A stretch of 64,000 bases of DNA from Mactra quadrangularis (Eukaryota > Mollusca > Bivalvia > Venerida > Mactridae): positions 32,891,222 to 32,955,221 of the forward strand of contig CM046294.1 in the NCBI GenBank assembly GCA_025267735.1, in the 5' to 3' direction. The position numbers and the translations under genes were made by a program. The notes beneath the pieces are model-generated. The model saw only the letters and a list, made by a program, of their open reading frames with translations. It had not been told where the DNA came from and searched no databases. Position 1 is the first letter of the stretch. Each line of letters starts with the position of its first letter. This document shows, in pieces, positions 14,406 to 28,779 of this stretch.

Positions 14406-16837
14406 CATTCTGTGTATCTGTTTGTGTTGATAAAATGTTTCATGATTATTAAAATGATTTAATATTTGATAAAAAATGGAGGGTGTGGGGTGAAAATAAT
14501 GTACCTAAGTTCTTATACAAATTGAAAAATTGAATACTGTTGAGCTTTCTACAACAGTTAAAGGGTGTATTATTATACAAAGTAAGTCATTTAAGGAAAT
14601 GAAATTTTTGAAACAACAAAATTTACTGGGAAAATAAAAAATTACAAACAACCTAGAGGCGGCAAGATTACCACAAATAACAATAAACATTAGAAAATAA
14701 ACTGATGGATTGAGGCCAAACTAGTCTACATTGTTCTTAATTTATAACTAGTTAAACTAATTTTGCACTGTCCCATTGAAATGTACTATGATCTCATATC
14801 ATTGTACTAACTTTTCTTCTATATTTTCATACAAGATTAAAACAGAGAACAAAAATCATTGTTAAAATCTAAGGTGGCTATTTCATGATTTGTACAAACC
14901 TTCTGAGAGCATGTAAAAAGAATGAAAGCTGCCATACAAGTGATAAATCAAAGCCTACCAGTGGCTTATCAGCACAGACTACAGTCTATCAGTAGTCTAT
15001 AATACAAGTTGTAATGATAGAGGTCAGATAAATGATACAGTCTGTCTATTTATCATCGTACAATGATACATTACACCAGTAACAATATCTGTCAGGTAGA
15101 TATCAACAACATTTAACCTGCCCTAATTAACTTGTTAACGCAAGTTTGTTGGACAATTCTTTGCCTGATTTGGTACTGAATAAATTTTGGTTCATTTGGA
15201 ACCCTTGCCTTCAAGATAGCCTGTATGGCAATATGGTAAAGTGCACGCTAATACAACTCAAAATTCTTGTTTTTAGGGTTTATAGGGTTACATTTTGTAT
15301 ATATATACTAGATTGGTGTACAATCTTGATATACCAGCAAGTATTAGTGTCAGTAAGTCTGTGATAATTACTTTAAGTTTTAATTAAAATAGATCCTACT
15401 GTCTGATACATGGATAAAAAATGTTTTAAACTTGTTGTTGTTGTAGTAGTAGGCCATTTCTGATCATGATCAATAGGAGCATGCATGCTTCTGAATGATC
15501 AAGATCAAAGTAAGATATCAACTGAATTGACAGCCTCCATTGAGAAAATTGTATATAACAAATAATTGCATTACTGCATTATTTACACTGATGCATACGT
15601 TACATTTAATTTGCTGTTGAATTAACCCCCCTCCCCTCGGTGTTCTGGCAATTGTATTGATCAGAAAATAATGTTGCAAAAAATAATTTAACGTTACAAT
15701 GTTAAAATGTTTTAAGTACCGACAAATTCATTTGTTGCAATTATTGAGTTTCAGAGTCGTTCAGGAATTGAATGTATTGTTCCTCGAGAGAATTCTAATT
15801 TAGAAAAAGACATTTAAAAACCAAAAAAACATAAATGAGGAGAGACTCCCGATGGCAATATTGCAGAACTTGTTTTTTGTTAGACTCTAATTTGACGCTT
15901 TTATTCATTGACTTCAGGAATTAGATTTTTGTTGACTCTGCAGTTAATAATTACAACTTTGACAAAATTTACGTTAACTGTTCCCCTGCTTGAACACTTA
16001 GCAACTGAAGCCATCAGTTTTTAAAAATTTTACGAATTTTTATGATTTACGTTTTTTGGTCTTTTTTGTGAAAAAAGGGTTCTAGTTTTAAGCTGTATAG
16101 ATTTTTGTTGTTGTCTAACTTGATAGGAAATAGAAAACTTTTTGTGAAATTGTAACATGTTTGAAAATTTCAGACATTTCTGGCACTAAGATAGTTGCAT
16201 ATCATGCATAAGCATGATCAAATCTACTGATGTAATATTGGCATGGAAGGATACTTTTATAATAATTGCCTGGTTTTTCAATTAGCATAAATCATCTTTT
16301 CATTTTGAAATTGTTCTTATTTTCTATGATTACATTCCATAGAAAATTGTTAAAGTTTAATCATTCATAGCGCCTGCTTATCATCTTGAAAATGTTTCAA
16401 AATTAAGGCGTTTTCTATTGTATTTGAGTCTCAGCTTTCTTACATTGCATGTTTGTGCAGCATTACATTTCCATTTATTGAGAAAATGTTTCAATCGATA
16501 AAATTATTATTTTGAAAATTTAACTTGATTACTGAATATAGTTAATACTTCTGTATTTGAAAATTCAATTTAAAATTTACCAAGAGAAATTTCAATGATG
16601 AAAATTTCTGGCCGTTAAAGTGTTGTATGTTTGCCTGTTTTGAGGTTTCTATTGATGTTCTATAGGTTTAGTTTTGACAGACATTTTCTATAGATTTCAA
16701 AGATTCCACAGAATTGAATCATTCTTTGCATTCTGTTGCATTATATGTGAAAAACTTTGAGATTGAATTTTGTCATGTATGTTGGATGCTTGTTTTATTG
16801 TCATAGACTTTTGGTTGTATTCTTCATTTAGTGCTTA

Positions 16838-17150
16838 TCCGCCGGCTAGCTCAGTTGGTAGCACGCAAGTCTACTGATCATGGGGTGGTGGGTTCGATTC
16901 CCGAGCCAGGCAAACTTTCGTGGGTTTGGTCATGAAATTATTTCTACGGCCATTCTCTCTCCTACCAATGATTTTTAATTATGTAGGGCAGTTGTCAGTC
17001 ACTGACGAAAGTATGTGCTTAGTAGTTGGTTAACAGCTAAATCCAGTGATTTAGCCTTTCCAGGAGGAATGAGTAGGTTGTCTGACTGCTGTTATTTGAC
17101 CTATGCAATGTGTTGCTACGGCGTTAAACCCAACAAAAAAACAAACAAAC
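16838..17150 (+). mobile_element. Complete tRNA-derived SINE with 13-bp target-site duplication
   Basis: The 5' part is tRNA-like, with an A box tagctcagttgg (about 16848) and a B box ggttcgattcc (about 16891). A conserved central region around gggcagttgtcagtcactga follows, then the end ggcgttaaacccaac with a CAAA-rich tail. The sequence catttagtgctta flanks both ends (16825-16837 and 17150-17162), a perfect target-site duplication. The layout resembles the bivalve Meta/Deu-type SINEs. A pseudo-tRNA rather than a tRNA gene, because it continues into the SINE body. Confidence 0.92.
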
Positions 17151-17236
17151 ATTTAGTGCTTAATGTTATATGGTCATAGATTTTGTTTTCTGAATAATAA
17201 TCAGAAAAATGAAATTGTACTATTGTGTTCATACTG

Positions 17237-17412
17237 CAGTCATTGCCTGAACCCACTTGTCTGAAGCCAGGAATCAGTAAAAATTGATATAGGCTGGTGA
17301 AACTTACTTATTTCATAGAGTTGAGCTAAGTCCATTAGTTTGCTGATTACATACCATATTGAATTGAGCTATTGCTTGAGAATTTAAGGCAATGACTTTA
17401 CTGTATCATTAA
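17237..17412 (+). repeat. CTAG-rich interspersed repeat, copy 1
   Basis: It shares an ordered set of blocks with 32440-32606: a start like gcctgaacccac, then gccaggaatcagtaaaaattga, aaacttacttattt, gagctattgcttgag, and an end gcaatgac...tgtatcatt. No coding capacity. Confidence 0.7.
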
Positions 17413-18226
17413 TCTACTTTCCTTTGTCCATTATATGTCTGTCTGTGTGTCTGTCTGTTTGGTTTACTGTTGAAAGTTCTGTTCTGATGCTAGACTATGT
17501 TTGCCCTTTTGTCAACTTCCTGTCGTTAAATTGTAAGATTTCATTTCCTTAATAATTTTCTTTCACTAATCTAATACAAGGTTGCACGTTTGTTACTGCA
17601 ATGTTTCAAAAGATTTCGTTTTAACAAATTTCATCGTTTCAGAAAGTGAATTAAATTTTGTATAAAAAGGTTGCAAATTCATTGTTACCGATCCAGTTTT
17701 CATCTAAATACTGAAAATTACAACAATAATCACTTTCTTGGCATAAATCTTCATTTTTTTCAAAAGTAAATATTGAAAGTTCACTTTGCATTGTTATGAA
17801 ATGTATTCACTAAAAGTTTAATTAAAATTTCCTGCATAAATAAAACGGCAAAACCGTTACAATGATCTATTACGAAGAATTATCAGAAATTAAATCAGGG
17901 TTTAACTTCTGCTTTCAATGAATGGTATAAAAACTATGTTTTGTCAAAATGTTATCATTTTTCTCCCCATATTTATTATCATTTATCAAATCATGTTGTA
18001 TATTTATCACTATAAATTACTACTCACAGTATGTTCAGTTTATTATGATGATGATTTGTCATGGCTGCCATCGCTATCAGAATTCTTGATAAAATGGGAT
18101 TTTATATTCTCAAGATTTCATGTTTTTTTCAAATGGGAAGAATCAATAGTTCTTTTAATTGTGAGAGTTAAATATTGTTCACTAAAGTACAGAAATGTTT
18201 AACTTGTTTCTGAAGTGTTTCATTAT

Positions 18227-18279
18227 AACAAGTCTACATGCTTCTTTAAGCACATGTAGTTAGATTTGCGCTGACCCAT
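18227..18279. mobile_element. Hairpin family B, copy 1 (partial)
   Basis: aagtctacatgcttctttaa and cacatgtagttagattt form imperfect arms, followed by the family end gcgctgacccat. The outer left arm appears lost. Confidence 0.55.
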
Positions 18280-18944
18280 GAAAATAATTAAGCTCCAAAA
18301 TCTTTGTCTTTAGGGGTCATTTTTATGTGTCCCCTTAAAAATTCTCGAGCTGACTATTTAAGGAATGTAATGGTTAACTGATATATTGGTTAATATAGCA
18401 ATATGTTTTTTTTTGTATTGCAATACAGGTTTTGTTGTGATGTAACACCCCTAGCTTATATTAATCACAGATTTAACTGTAGGGGGAATTGAGATTAAAA
18501 TTTGTTCTGTGATGTCCCAGTTATGTCAATATAAACAGTGTTCATTCTAAATTGTTACAATATCATTCCATCAACTGCTGTGTTGGTATGTTGATATTGA
18601 TGTGAAAATTTAGATAAGATTATATCCATGTCTTATTTATTGTTACCTGCCTTGAACAACGTAGAAACTGGTGTTTGATAAATTGGTGTCATCAACTCAT
18701 ACAACCTTTGTCATTATGTGAATTTAATATTTAAAGGTTTTACCATTTTGCTTATGCATTGTTACCCTAAGCTGCCTTTCTAGGGCTAAGACTCATGCAT
18801 GAGTCTGGCTGCTTAGATACAGTTGAAAAGTTAAAGTGCAGGCTAAAGTCTGCCTCCATAATATACGTGTTCAGTCAACTTTACATTCTTAAACGATTAT
18901 AACTCCTGATCATTGAAATCGCCCTCAGGCAGGCGGTCCCTCAC

Positions 18945-19091
18945 AGTACCCATTTACACTTGTAAGGAGTGGAACAATTGTAGGTTTATTTCTTGCTCAA
19001 GGAGATTAGCAGTGCCCCTTCTTGGGTTCAAACCCCAGACTTTTCAATCCCTTAGTGTGCGTCCCACCACTGGACCACTGCTCCTACAGTT
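18945..19091 (-). mobile_element. tRNA-derived SINE, minus strand
   Basis: Read on the minus strand, it begins gtaggagcagtggtccagtg (A-box-like) and has ggggtttgaaccc (B-box-like), followed by gagcaagaaat, a block also found in the element at 42471. An open frame on the plus strand across it is fortuitous. Confidence 0.7.
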
Positions 19092-22000
19092 AACATGTTT
19101 ACGTATCTGAACCATAGATAAGTTGTTGCTGGCAACTGGACAACTGATAATTTTATTGACTGCTTTGTTATCTGAAGTCACTTATGGAATTTATTGGCTT
19201 TTATTAGCTTTTATTAGCCATGGAAATGTGGTTTGGAGATCTGTCTGAACTGTGTGATGGTCAGACTGCATCACAGTGCATCCATCTGTCTGTGTGCATG
19301 ACTTTGATATAAAAACATCAGTCATTTTATGGTTGGTACAGTAGAAAGATAATGTGTAAGTTTTTGTTCTCTTGGTTTGTGGTCCACATTGTGATCTGTC
19401 ACGTTGGTCCTTCATTAATCTTCCATTGTTTATGTTTTTCTAGTTGGGGACAACGTTAACTTTTATGGCGTTGAAAACGGTTATATGTTTCCCCCTGTAG
19501 ACAAGAGTTGTTGTTGTTGGTTAGTGAATGCTACGACCTGATGCCTACGTGTTTCTGTCTTAATTTGGTGAAAATTAATGATATCATGTCGTCAGGTAAT
19601 TAAATAAAGTGAGCAAGACATGTTACGTATGGTCATAACTGTTGAAAATTAAGAATTAGGGTCAGATAGGTTGCTAGGCAAAAATGTGTCCCCTTATACT
19701 ATTTTGACATTTTACATTACATATGAGTTGGTGTTGACAATTAATTTGTCTATTTCTTAACATAGTAGCTAACCTAACATCATTTTATGACAAATTTTGT
19801 AACAGCCCGTCATTGTTACGTTGAAGGTTAAACCTTGCATTAATAACAATTGAAATAATTGTTTTATTAATATTATTATGGTTTTCATTTGTTTTTCACT
19901 CATCAAAAACAATACATTTAGATTTGGTGTTTTTTTCACTTTGGTTGGACCTATTGAAACCCAATTTTTCTATAGTCGGAATATTTTTTTTATATAGGCA
20001 TTAGTTTGACGCAGCATTAGGAAGATATGTTTACTAATGGTTCTACTAAAGTTACCAGTAATGTTCCCGTCTTAACACTGTCCGGTTATTGAGACGTGTA
20101 ATCAAGATTAGTGTGAACTGTCCGATCATGTGACCACATTTATTCGTAGAAAAAATTGTATCTGTACATGCTTATTAACATTTATTATGACCAAATGACA
20201 TCAATTACGAGTCTGGGCGGAGATATTTGGTTGTTGTCCATTTTTCCGTGATTTATAGACACGTATCCTGCCTGCTTTTGGTTCCATTCTTTTTGTTATC
20301 TTGATAGAAAATTTACGGGAAAAGCTTGAATAATTACCCTGTATTGACAGAGTTCATAGAAATATATCTTAGCCGTGGCCATCCAATCACTTAAGGCCAT
20401 CTTTTCCTGTGATTTCTGGCAACTCTTTTCTGAACTAACTAGCCATTGATGTCATTGTGAGTCATCTCCCTTTAATGTAAATGCCATATTGAGGACACTG
20501 ATCAATATCAAGCTTCTGGGTGATCAGGATGATTTTGTCGTCTGCTTCACACAAATAAAGCTCTTAATTATGATGCTCAGGAATATCGATGGTTTCTTGA
20601 AGTAGTAAAAAGTATTTTACAAGTGAATAAAGCCTGCTTGTAGACATTTTGGTCACTTCACATGAGAATTTTATGCACTGATACCATTAGAGCATTCTTT
20701 CACCAGAAATCATTTCATTCCATTCTCTGTGAGTTACAGACTTCTACAAATTGACTTTGAAAAACTGTTTTTCTTTTGACACTATCAATCTGTATTATTG
20801 TGAAGTCTTTTGTTAAGGAAGAGTGATAAATTTTCTTAATGTTGTCTTTGAGTCCATTTGTATATGACTAGAGGCACATATATGCTTCTGTCTAACACAT
20901 TTCTTGATTTCACAATTTACACGATGCATTGAAATTTCCCCGCCTTTTACTAAATTGAATTTGTTTTCCATTATTTGGAAAATCAAGCTTTTTCTTAATT
21001 GAATGCCTTCTTTATGTCATGGTGTCTGATCCAATTTATTGTGATAGACGGATGACAATTGACTCATTTTGTGGATGAGGCGTGCGCTATGTAGAACACA
21101 GTGTTATGGGAAAAATTTTGAACTGTTGGATCCCTGTCAAACATGATGTATTTTTATTTCAACGGAAGAAAATCGCCAGCGGGGTAATTGGTAACGTAAC
21201 CGTAAATACATTGTTGGGTCTAGATTATTCTAAGTACCGCAGAAAACCATTCTACCTTCCTTTGTCTTCTGAAAAACGGTTGTGTATTTCATACTTTATT
21301 TTCCAATTTGTTTCAGACTACCATGTGACTTAATGCATTAACATTTAGAAATTGTGATTAGAACCAACTTGTTTTGAGACATTTATTTTAATTGTATGCT
21401 GATTGTACTTCATAACATTGACAATATTTATCACTGTTGACAATATTTGTCATGTGTTTAGTTTTGAATCAAAGAAAAGTAGGTTTTTGGAACGTTTATT
21501 TATAGTATTGGTTTTGCTGCATAATTGTCGAGTGTTTACAAAGGAGAAGAAAAATGTTGGTTTTCAGTTCAAACAACTGGATGAAAAACCAACTTCTTTG
21601 TTTTGGAAAACTTATGTTTTCCTGGTTATCCACTTAAATACTGATTTTCAAATATCAACATGTTCTTTTGATTCTACAGATTTGCTAGAAAACACATATT
21701 ATTTATATTTGCTACAAAGTGCATCATCATTATTACACTTATCTTGATTTCTTTTGAAGAGCTCTCCTTAACTTCTCCATTTTGAAGAGTTATATCTTCT
21801 ATAATGTAATAATGTTATTTGTTTGCGCTGAAACTTAGTTTTATTGCAAATCTGTCTTTGATATGCTTATTCTGTGACATCATACACCATAGATTTTTAG
21901 ATTCCATAAAATGCCTTTGTTACGAGTACTAAGGGCAAACAATTTACCAGAATGAAGGCAAACAATTACCGAATTGAAGAGAAAATTTGGTTGTCTTTCA

Positions 22001-25000
22001 GTTTCATCATATTGTATTGTCTATTTAGTAAAAAACGTCAAGATGTAATTGTTTTGTTCAAGTTTTACATTCTTGAGTTAACAAGGAACATATTTTAGTA
22101 TGAAGCAGTTTGGATTTGGCAACAAGTTTTGTGGGGAATGAACTGTTGTTACTCGTTGATTGCCTACATAAAGAATGTTATGTTTTCGTATTTTCTATCG
22201 TTTTTACGACTTGGCATTAGTCTATCATCAATTACCAAGAAATTGCTGTTTTTTCATTGTGCAATAAAAAAGATGATTTGCTGTAATTGCTTCTATGACC
22301 TGCCAAGTGATGTGCGTGCTAAGTGTTTTTGGTTGAACAGTATCTTGTCTGCCTCATTTCATTGATACTGACTTCTCTTTGCTGTCTGTTGATTGGCCGA
22401 CAATTTTTAAATTTTCATTTCACTTTGATCCACATTTTGAAAATAAAGCCAATGAACTTTGCATTTTGCATTAATATTTTGAAAAAGTCTGTGTTTAGAA
22501 ATGTTCTTCTTTTTATATGTGATGTTTCGTTCCTTGTAACATCATGGTCACAAAAAAGCTTGAAATGTGAAATGTACGTCTGCTCCACATTTTGTCTTCC
22601 TATTATTCTATATGGCAGAAATTGTAATGTTTTATTCATTAAATGTATGACAAAATTAAGCGATGTTGAGAAACGATGATTAAAAATTGCTTGAGGGCTG
22701 TCATGTTTTAAGACACGTCTGTCACACACTCCATACAGATCAGAAAAGATTTTCACTACAAAAAAACTTGCAGCCTGTCCGACAAATGAATTTAATGAAT
22801 CTTAAGGACACAAAAATACAATAGTGTTATTTTATCTTGTACAATATGAAAGCTTGAAATGAGATTTGCATTATTAAATGTGTGCATGTCATCTTGGCAG
22901 AGATATTCGTCTGCTTTGGGTTTTAGGGAATGATGGTGATAAATTTTTGAAAGGGACCAAGGATGGGGGGGGGCTTATGTATGGATGCAATGTTTTAAGG
23001 GACATGGTTGGGTTGTACTTCTGTTTTGGTTTCTAAGGTATTGCTTGTAATATATTTTTGATAGGGACACTGCACATGAAAAGGAAGTTAAGCAAATGGA
23101 ATGGGATTTAAAGCAATTTTAAAACCCATGCATCACAACTTGGATGAAAAAATGTTGATTTACATCCAATTTCAAACTCATGGAGTTATTGACACATGCT
23201 GAAGTTGTCAGCCAGTCTGTATTGCTTGATACACGCCAAATAAATTGTGCAGCATAGAGAAGTGGGGGAAATTATTTTCTGATATTTTATCATTTAACAC
23301 CAAACATGGTAACTGTAAGTGAAGTGGAATATGATGCAGATGTGGATCATCACCTATGTAGACTATGTTGTATTGATATATGTTGTAGACTGTTAAATAA
23401 ACTAGAAATTACTGATAAATTTTATACAATATACTAGTTAGAAACCTTAATACACTACAAACTTTAACTTCTATTTGAACATTTTTTTAGGAAATGACAA
23501 GAAAGTGTCTGATGACGTTGATAATAGTGTTGTAACGTCTTTGTTTCTCGGAACATTTCGTACAGAAAAGTTAAGCTAACCCATCTGGTAGATGATTAAT
23601 TTGTTCCAAGTTTGGAAGTACTGAGGCATTTCACATCTGTATTTCCCCCCAATCAAACTGTCAAAAAAGCTTGTTTAGTTTGAAAATTTGTCAGAATTTT
23701 TTTAACTCGAGGGAATAATATCTGATGGAGCATTTTACGTTTTTTTAATTCGGGCCATCATTTTTTCCCGTTGTTTAGTATCCTCCAGTGACTCCCGGAT
23801 CAGTTTTAAATCAAACAAAATTGTCAAGTAATTTAATTTTGTTCAGAGAACTCTTAACATTTTATAATTTTAAAATGTGATATTATTATTTCTTGCACTT
23901 TTTTATACATGACTTTAATTCATCATAAATAGCTTAACTCAATTTACGGACGTTTTTTTTTTGTACCTCTGGTGAAGAAATATTGTTGTTTTTGATAAAG
24001 TATAATATTTTTTATTGCATGATCCATTCAATTAATTATCATGCACTTTAAAGATATTTCTAGTAGATGGGTGCCATCCATTTATTTCTAAATTACATTT
24101 TTGTAATTAATTTTTGTTTTAAAAACCTTTATAAAACAAATGACAAGCCAATCATACCTAGCCTCAGGTAATTAATGAGGAAGACTAATCACCTGTAAAT
24201 CACTGGCTTTGCTTATCAGTTTGGGTAAATTTTCAAGTGGATGTGTAGCCTCACTCGGTTAACCATGGTCTTTAAAGACTAGAAGGGGCATTGATTAAGG
24301 TACAAGGTACTTAGTTGAAACTATTATCTTCATACATACAGCTAATAGTCAAATTTTCACGATAACTTGTAAACCATTAAGGACAAAATGTGTGAATTTT
24401 ATACCATTTTAGAGGTCCAGACTCAACAGTTAACTAAAACATGATTTAATTGTCGAGATACTTCAATCTCCAAAACATGATCTACTGAAAGTTAATTTAT
24501 TTTGTAGTTTTCCTGATGAAACATTATATTGTAGTGTTATGTTTTGTCTGATAACAAGAGATGAGATGTGCGAAATTTTCTTATTGTATAAATTGACAAG
24601 GTGCAACATACGTAACTCTAGGAATGTGTATTTCTCTACGTTGTTATCGTATTTGGCCGCGGAAGTCTTATTAACGTCTCTGAATTGAGATTAATTCCAC
24701 GCTGGTTTTTCATCGTAATTATCTGTTAATGTAGAAATTTATCTGTTGATATGAAATTTTTTACTTTCATGTATTGAAAACTTGCTTACTTGAATTTCAA
24801 AAATTTCAAAATTAACGAAACTAATTTGTTTCTTACATAAACAAACATGTCATTGAACAAAAAAAATCAAAATTCATGAAAAATGAGTTAAAACTTTACC
24901 ATGTTACGCCCTGTCTTGTGTTTCCTTTGAAAACTAAGATGGTTATTGCTTATGGTAGCTTAGATTTAAAGAGATAGTGAGCTGAATATTGATAAACATG

Positions 25001-25028
25001 CAAGTAGTTCATACAGTCAGACTAATTA

Positions 25029-25280
25029 TACCCCTGCTTCGAAGAAGAGGGTGGTATACTGTTTTACCCTTGTCCGTGTGTCCGTCCGTTACAAAATTTC
25101 CGTCACAGTTTTCTCAGCAACTATAACATGCAGCAGCCTAATACTTTGCATATTGCTTCATCCCATAGTTCCATGTGATGTAAAGCGATTTCATGCTCCT
25201 TGCTCATCTACTTCCTGTTTGTCGCATATTTTTAGATTTTTGCGGGGGTATCACTAGTGAGCATTAGCTCACAGATTTAC
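25029..25280 (+). repeat. Interspersed repeat with short inverted ends
   Basis: The piece runs from tatacccctgcttcgaagaa to gcgggggtatcactagtgag, with acccctgc and gcgggggt as inverted terminal blocks. I recall very similar sequence as an abundant repeat in bivalve genomes. An open frame through it (25051) is not a gene. Confidence 0.6.
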
Positions 25281-26906
25281 TTGTTGGTACTACCAAACCC
25301 TTAGATACTACATGTCCCTAAAACTTTGTTGCATTGCAGACTAAGAGTGCAGTAGTAAAGTTAGTTTATACTTTAACTTTGTATTTTTTATTATTTAAAA
25401 TTGTCTCATTTTGGGGTCTACATCATTTGTTTTCTGCTTGAAGCGGTTCAAAACAAATTGTTAAATAAGTTTTGTTTTCAGACAATCTTGCCAAATGTAC
25501 AAATATGATGCATAGCTATTAATATTATTTAAAACATTTAAAATAAAAAAATAAAACCAGTGGGATATTTGTTATTGCAGCTGTGTATGATATATGGATT
25601 GAACTTAAAGTTTTAAAGAATAACTTGTCAGTTTAGGAATTTGTAGGTTATGGTTAGGGATTATTGATAATATTTATGTTTTCAAAGTTTAAGATCCTTT
25701 CATAATTTATCGGTACTCAATGTCATGATTCAAATATCTCAATTTGATTACCTACTGTTCAGAACTATCTTCTCCTACGTCCATTTTTCATAATGTTTGA
25801 ATCAACGCTTTCAAAAAATACTTGGGTTGGGCGATAAAATTAAAAGAATTCCTGACGGCATGTTTGGTCAGCAAGTACCCGAAATATTTATCTTGGATGA
25901 AGTATGTGTGTGTATTGAATATTTAGTAATTTGTCCTGTGTATATCTTTATTGAGTTACAATTATATTGTCATTTGTCTGTGTAGATAAACTTTGATCTG
26001 TTCAAAAATGTTATCTTGATTTTGATTGGTTGAAGATGTCTGTGTTTGTTTCTTTTTGAATTGTTTGTTGTTCTTTTTGTTAACCGAGTTAATTTTTGTC
26101 ATAAAATATGAAACAATTCAAGTAAAAATAAAACACATCCCTATTAATGTTCAGTGTTTAGTATTCATTTGTCTCAAGATATAAATTGCAACATTTCATT
26201 GCCAAAGTTTTGCGATTTTGCTTTTTTGCTTGCAAATCCGACTTAAATTTTCCGTGTTTTGGTTTTTATGTTGGTAATTTAAAGGGACAAGCACAATAAT
26301 TCTAGCATATTTCATTGCCAATTATGAGAGGATTTTGTTGAATTTAATGTTTGATGTAAAATTGAGCTGTAGTAGAAAATTCATATTTCTCTTTTTATAA
26401 GATAATATAAATGTTTTCTAGGAATAATATTCTCATTATTCATCTTTATTCCAACAAGTTGTGTCTTGTAAAATTCATAATTTTATTGGCTTATTTCATG
26501 GAACTGGAACTCAAGTAAACTTAAAATGTCAAACAAAGGTCATTGACCCTGCTACTTACACTTTTTTGTGGGGAAACATTCGATGATAGCTCAACTAATG
26601 GCATCTTTTCTTGAACAATTTAAGGTCCAGAAATAAAATCTAAAGTAATTCTCTTTCATTGTCAGAACTTTCTGCTATTTTATTACAATGCACAAAGCTA
26701 GGTATTTATTTTGTTCAGAAACACAATTGAGATTTTGATAATTTCTCACTGATGACTTCCTCAATTCAAGCTTGTCATATTAGGGGAGGTAATCCTGTTA
26801 TTCTAATCATTGTTAAGCAGGTTTGATAATTTCACTCATTTACAGCTGATCTACTCATCTTTCATTTCCTACAATAATGCAAGGACATCTGGGAAAGCCT
26901 GTCAAT

Positions 26907-26974
26907 AGTTCAGTGCAAAACTAAATTTAACTACATGTAAATTAAGAAGAATGTAGACTAGTTGTGCGCTGACT
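26907..26974. mobile_element. Hairpin family B, copy 2
   Basis: Left arm gttcagtgcaaaacta...ctacatg and right arm gtagactagttgtgcgctgac flank the loop taaattaagaagaa. Confidence 0.65.
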
Positions 26975-27989
26975 TTTTGATATACAAAATAGCACACAAA
27001 ACAGTAGATAAAACAATTCTACAGTTAGTTAGTCAAAGAACATAATTTGTTTTATTGTGATGTTAGATGAGAGAGATAGATTGTTACAGGAGATTGTTGT
27101 GTCCAAGTAAATATAATATCATATTGTTATACCTTTGAACTTTAGTCAAATTATGTTAAAATCATCATATCAAGGCAAATATTGGATGTTGAGCCGGTGG
27201 TACACAAGAGGTTGCTGACAAAAAACATTCTGGAACCTTTTTTCAAATTTTGTTTTTGCTTGCATTTTCAAGTTCAAGAGGGTCTCAGATCTGCAGGATT
27301 CGCCATTGACTCATAATGATCAGAAACATTTTATGAATATTCCTACTTTGACTGTTTAGATTGTAGAAACATTACAAAATGTGTTACAGTACTTTGAAAT
27401 ATAGAATATGTAAAAAACATTACATTGAATGTATTACTTTGAACTATTTAGATAGTAAAAGACATGAAATATAATGTAGGTATAGGTTCCATAAGGTGAA
27501 AACATTATATAAATACTTGGTGATTCCTAGAGGGGCTAGCCTTTGAACGATTAGAGTCAATTAATGTAATGGATATTACAGTCAGCAAGACCTGGATTGT
27601 ATCATAGTGTAGACAAGAAGTGATGGAATGTTAGATTTCTATGATAATAATTATATTGATAATTGATTTAACATTGTGGTTTTTACTTTGATATGACTTG
27701 AACATTTTGTGTTTGATGGTGGGAGGAGTGGTAGGGTATGGTGGGAGGGGGGGTTGTTAAAAGGTTGCATAATATTAGTTGATATTTATTGAGGTTGAGT
27801 GGGAATGAGCAGGGATGTATAGATGGGGCTTGATAATTCTGTTAATCCACAAGGGGTAGCAGGGATAAATTTGAATGGATTTATAGTAAAGTATCATGTT
27901 TCCAGCCTCTTTAAAATCAATGACATATGTACTCGGTGTTCTATAATACTTGACTACAGAAGTCCTATTTAGATATAAATGCTCCTTTA

Positions 27990-28210
27990 GGCCGCAACAA
28001 GTTTATCATATGTTCTACGGATTTTTCTGAAAAAATAATGGGGCGAGCGAGCGAAGAAAAAAATTTAAAAAAGTCTTTATTCACTTGCTTTATATAGCGG
28101 TTTGACCAAATTTTTATGGGCGAGCGAGGAAATAAAAATTTTTTTTGTAAAAACCGTCAAAATTAAGGTGCGAGTGAATCCATAGAACATATGATCAATT
28201 TGTTGTGGCC
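27990..28210. mobile_element. MITE with about 35-bp inverted ends and TTA flanks
   Basis: The ends ggccgcaacaagtttatcat and the complementary tgatcaatttgttgtggcc pair over about 35 bp including catatgttcta. TTA lies directly outside each end (27987-27989 and 28211-28213), the target duplication expected of PIF/Harbinger elements. The interior holds two gggcgagcga motifs and AT-rich sequence, with no ORF. Confidence 0.75.
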
Positions 28211-28779
28211 TTAAGGCCCATACCTTATGCAGCTTCTTACAGTGGCTTAATACTGCCCTGAAATCTGTGGCAACTTACCTAGCTGTCCAGTTTGATGTTC
28301 TAGTCCATGAATGTCAATATTATCAAATATTGGATTGATACCTTTGTTGTATGAGATAATTCAGTTGTGAAACTTGTAGAATCTGCATATGATCTATCCT
28401 TGTATTTTGTATTGAATGAAAACTGTATTAGACTGGTTATTTATTTATTCACATCACAGTCTAGAACTGTCACTAGTGGGAGTACACCAGTCTAGGAAAG
28501 ATTTTCTTGGTTATTTGAATGAATTAAAACATAAAATATAGAGTTTACCAGACTTAAGTTTAAACATTTTACAAGATTTTACCAGAATTAAACTGACAAG
28601 ATACAAATGTACTTACTATCCAGGGAGTTAGTTTAGTCTTGTAAATAAACTTTCATGTTAATAGTTTATAAGGAAGCTATCAGTTGATAGCTAAATAAGG
28701 CATTTTAATAAAAGTACTTGTAGAAACTTACGTTTACAAGGACAGTGCTATGTCTAGTTGTTATCGGGTACATAATCAC

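Noticed and set aside
16842..16912. tRNA gene
   Set aside because: A and B boxes are present, but the sequence continues into a SINE body and tail with target-site duplications, so it is a retroelement head.
17918..18202. 94-codon hydrophobic open frame
   Set aside because: Composition follows the AT-rich background (I, F, Y, L); no start context or homology seen.
21403..21747. 114-codon open frame
   Set aside because: Low-information AT-rich translation with no recognisable domain and no splice or promoter support.
22323..22756. Overlapping 118- and 113-codon frames on opposite strands
   Set aside because: Open on both strands because stops are scarce by chance; no motif in either.
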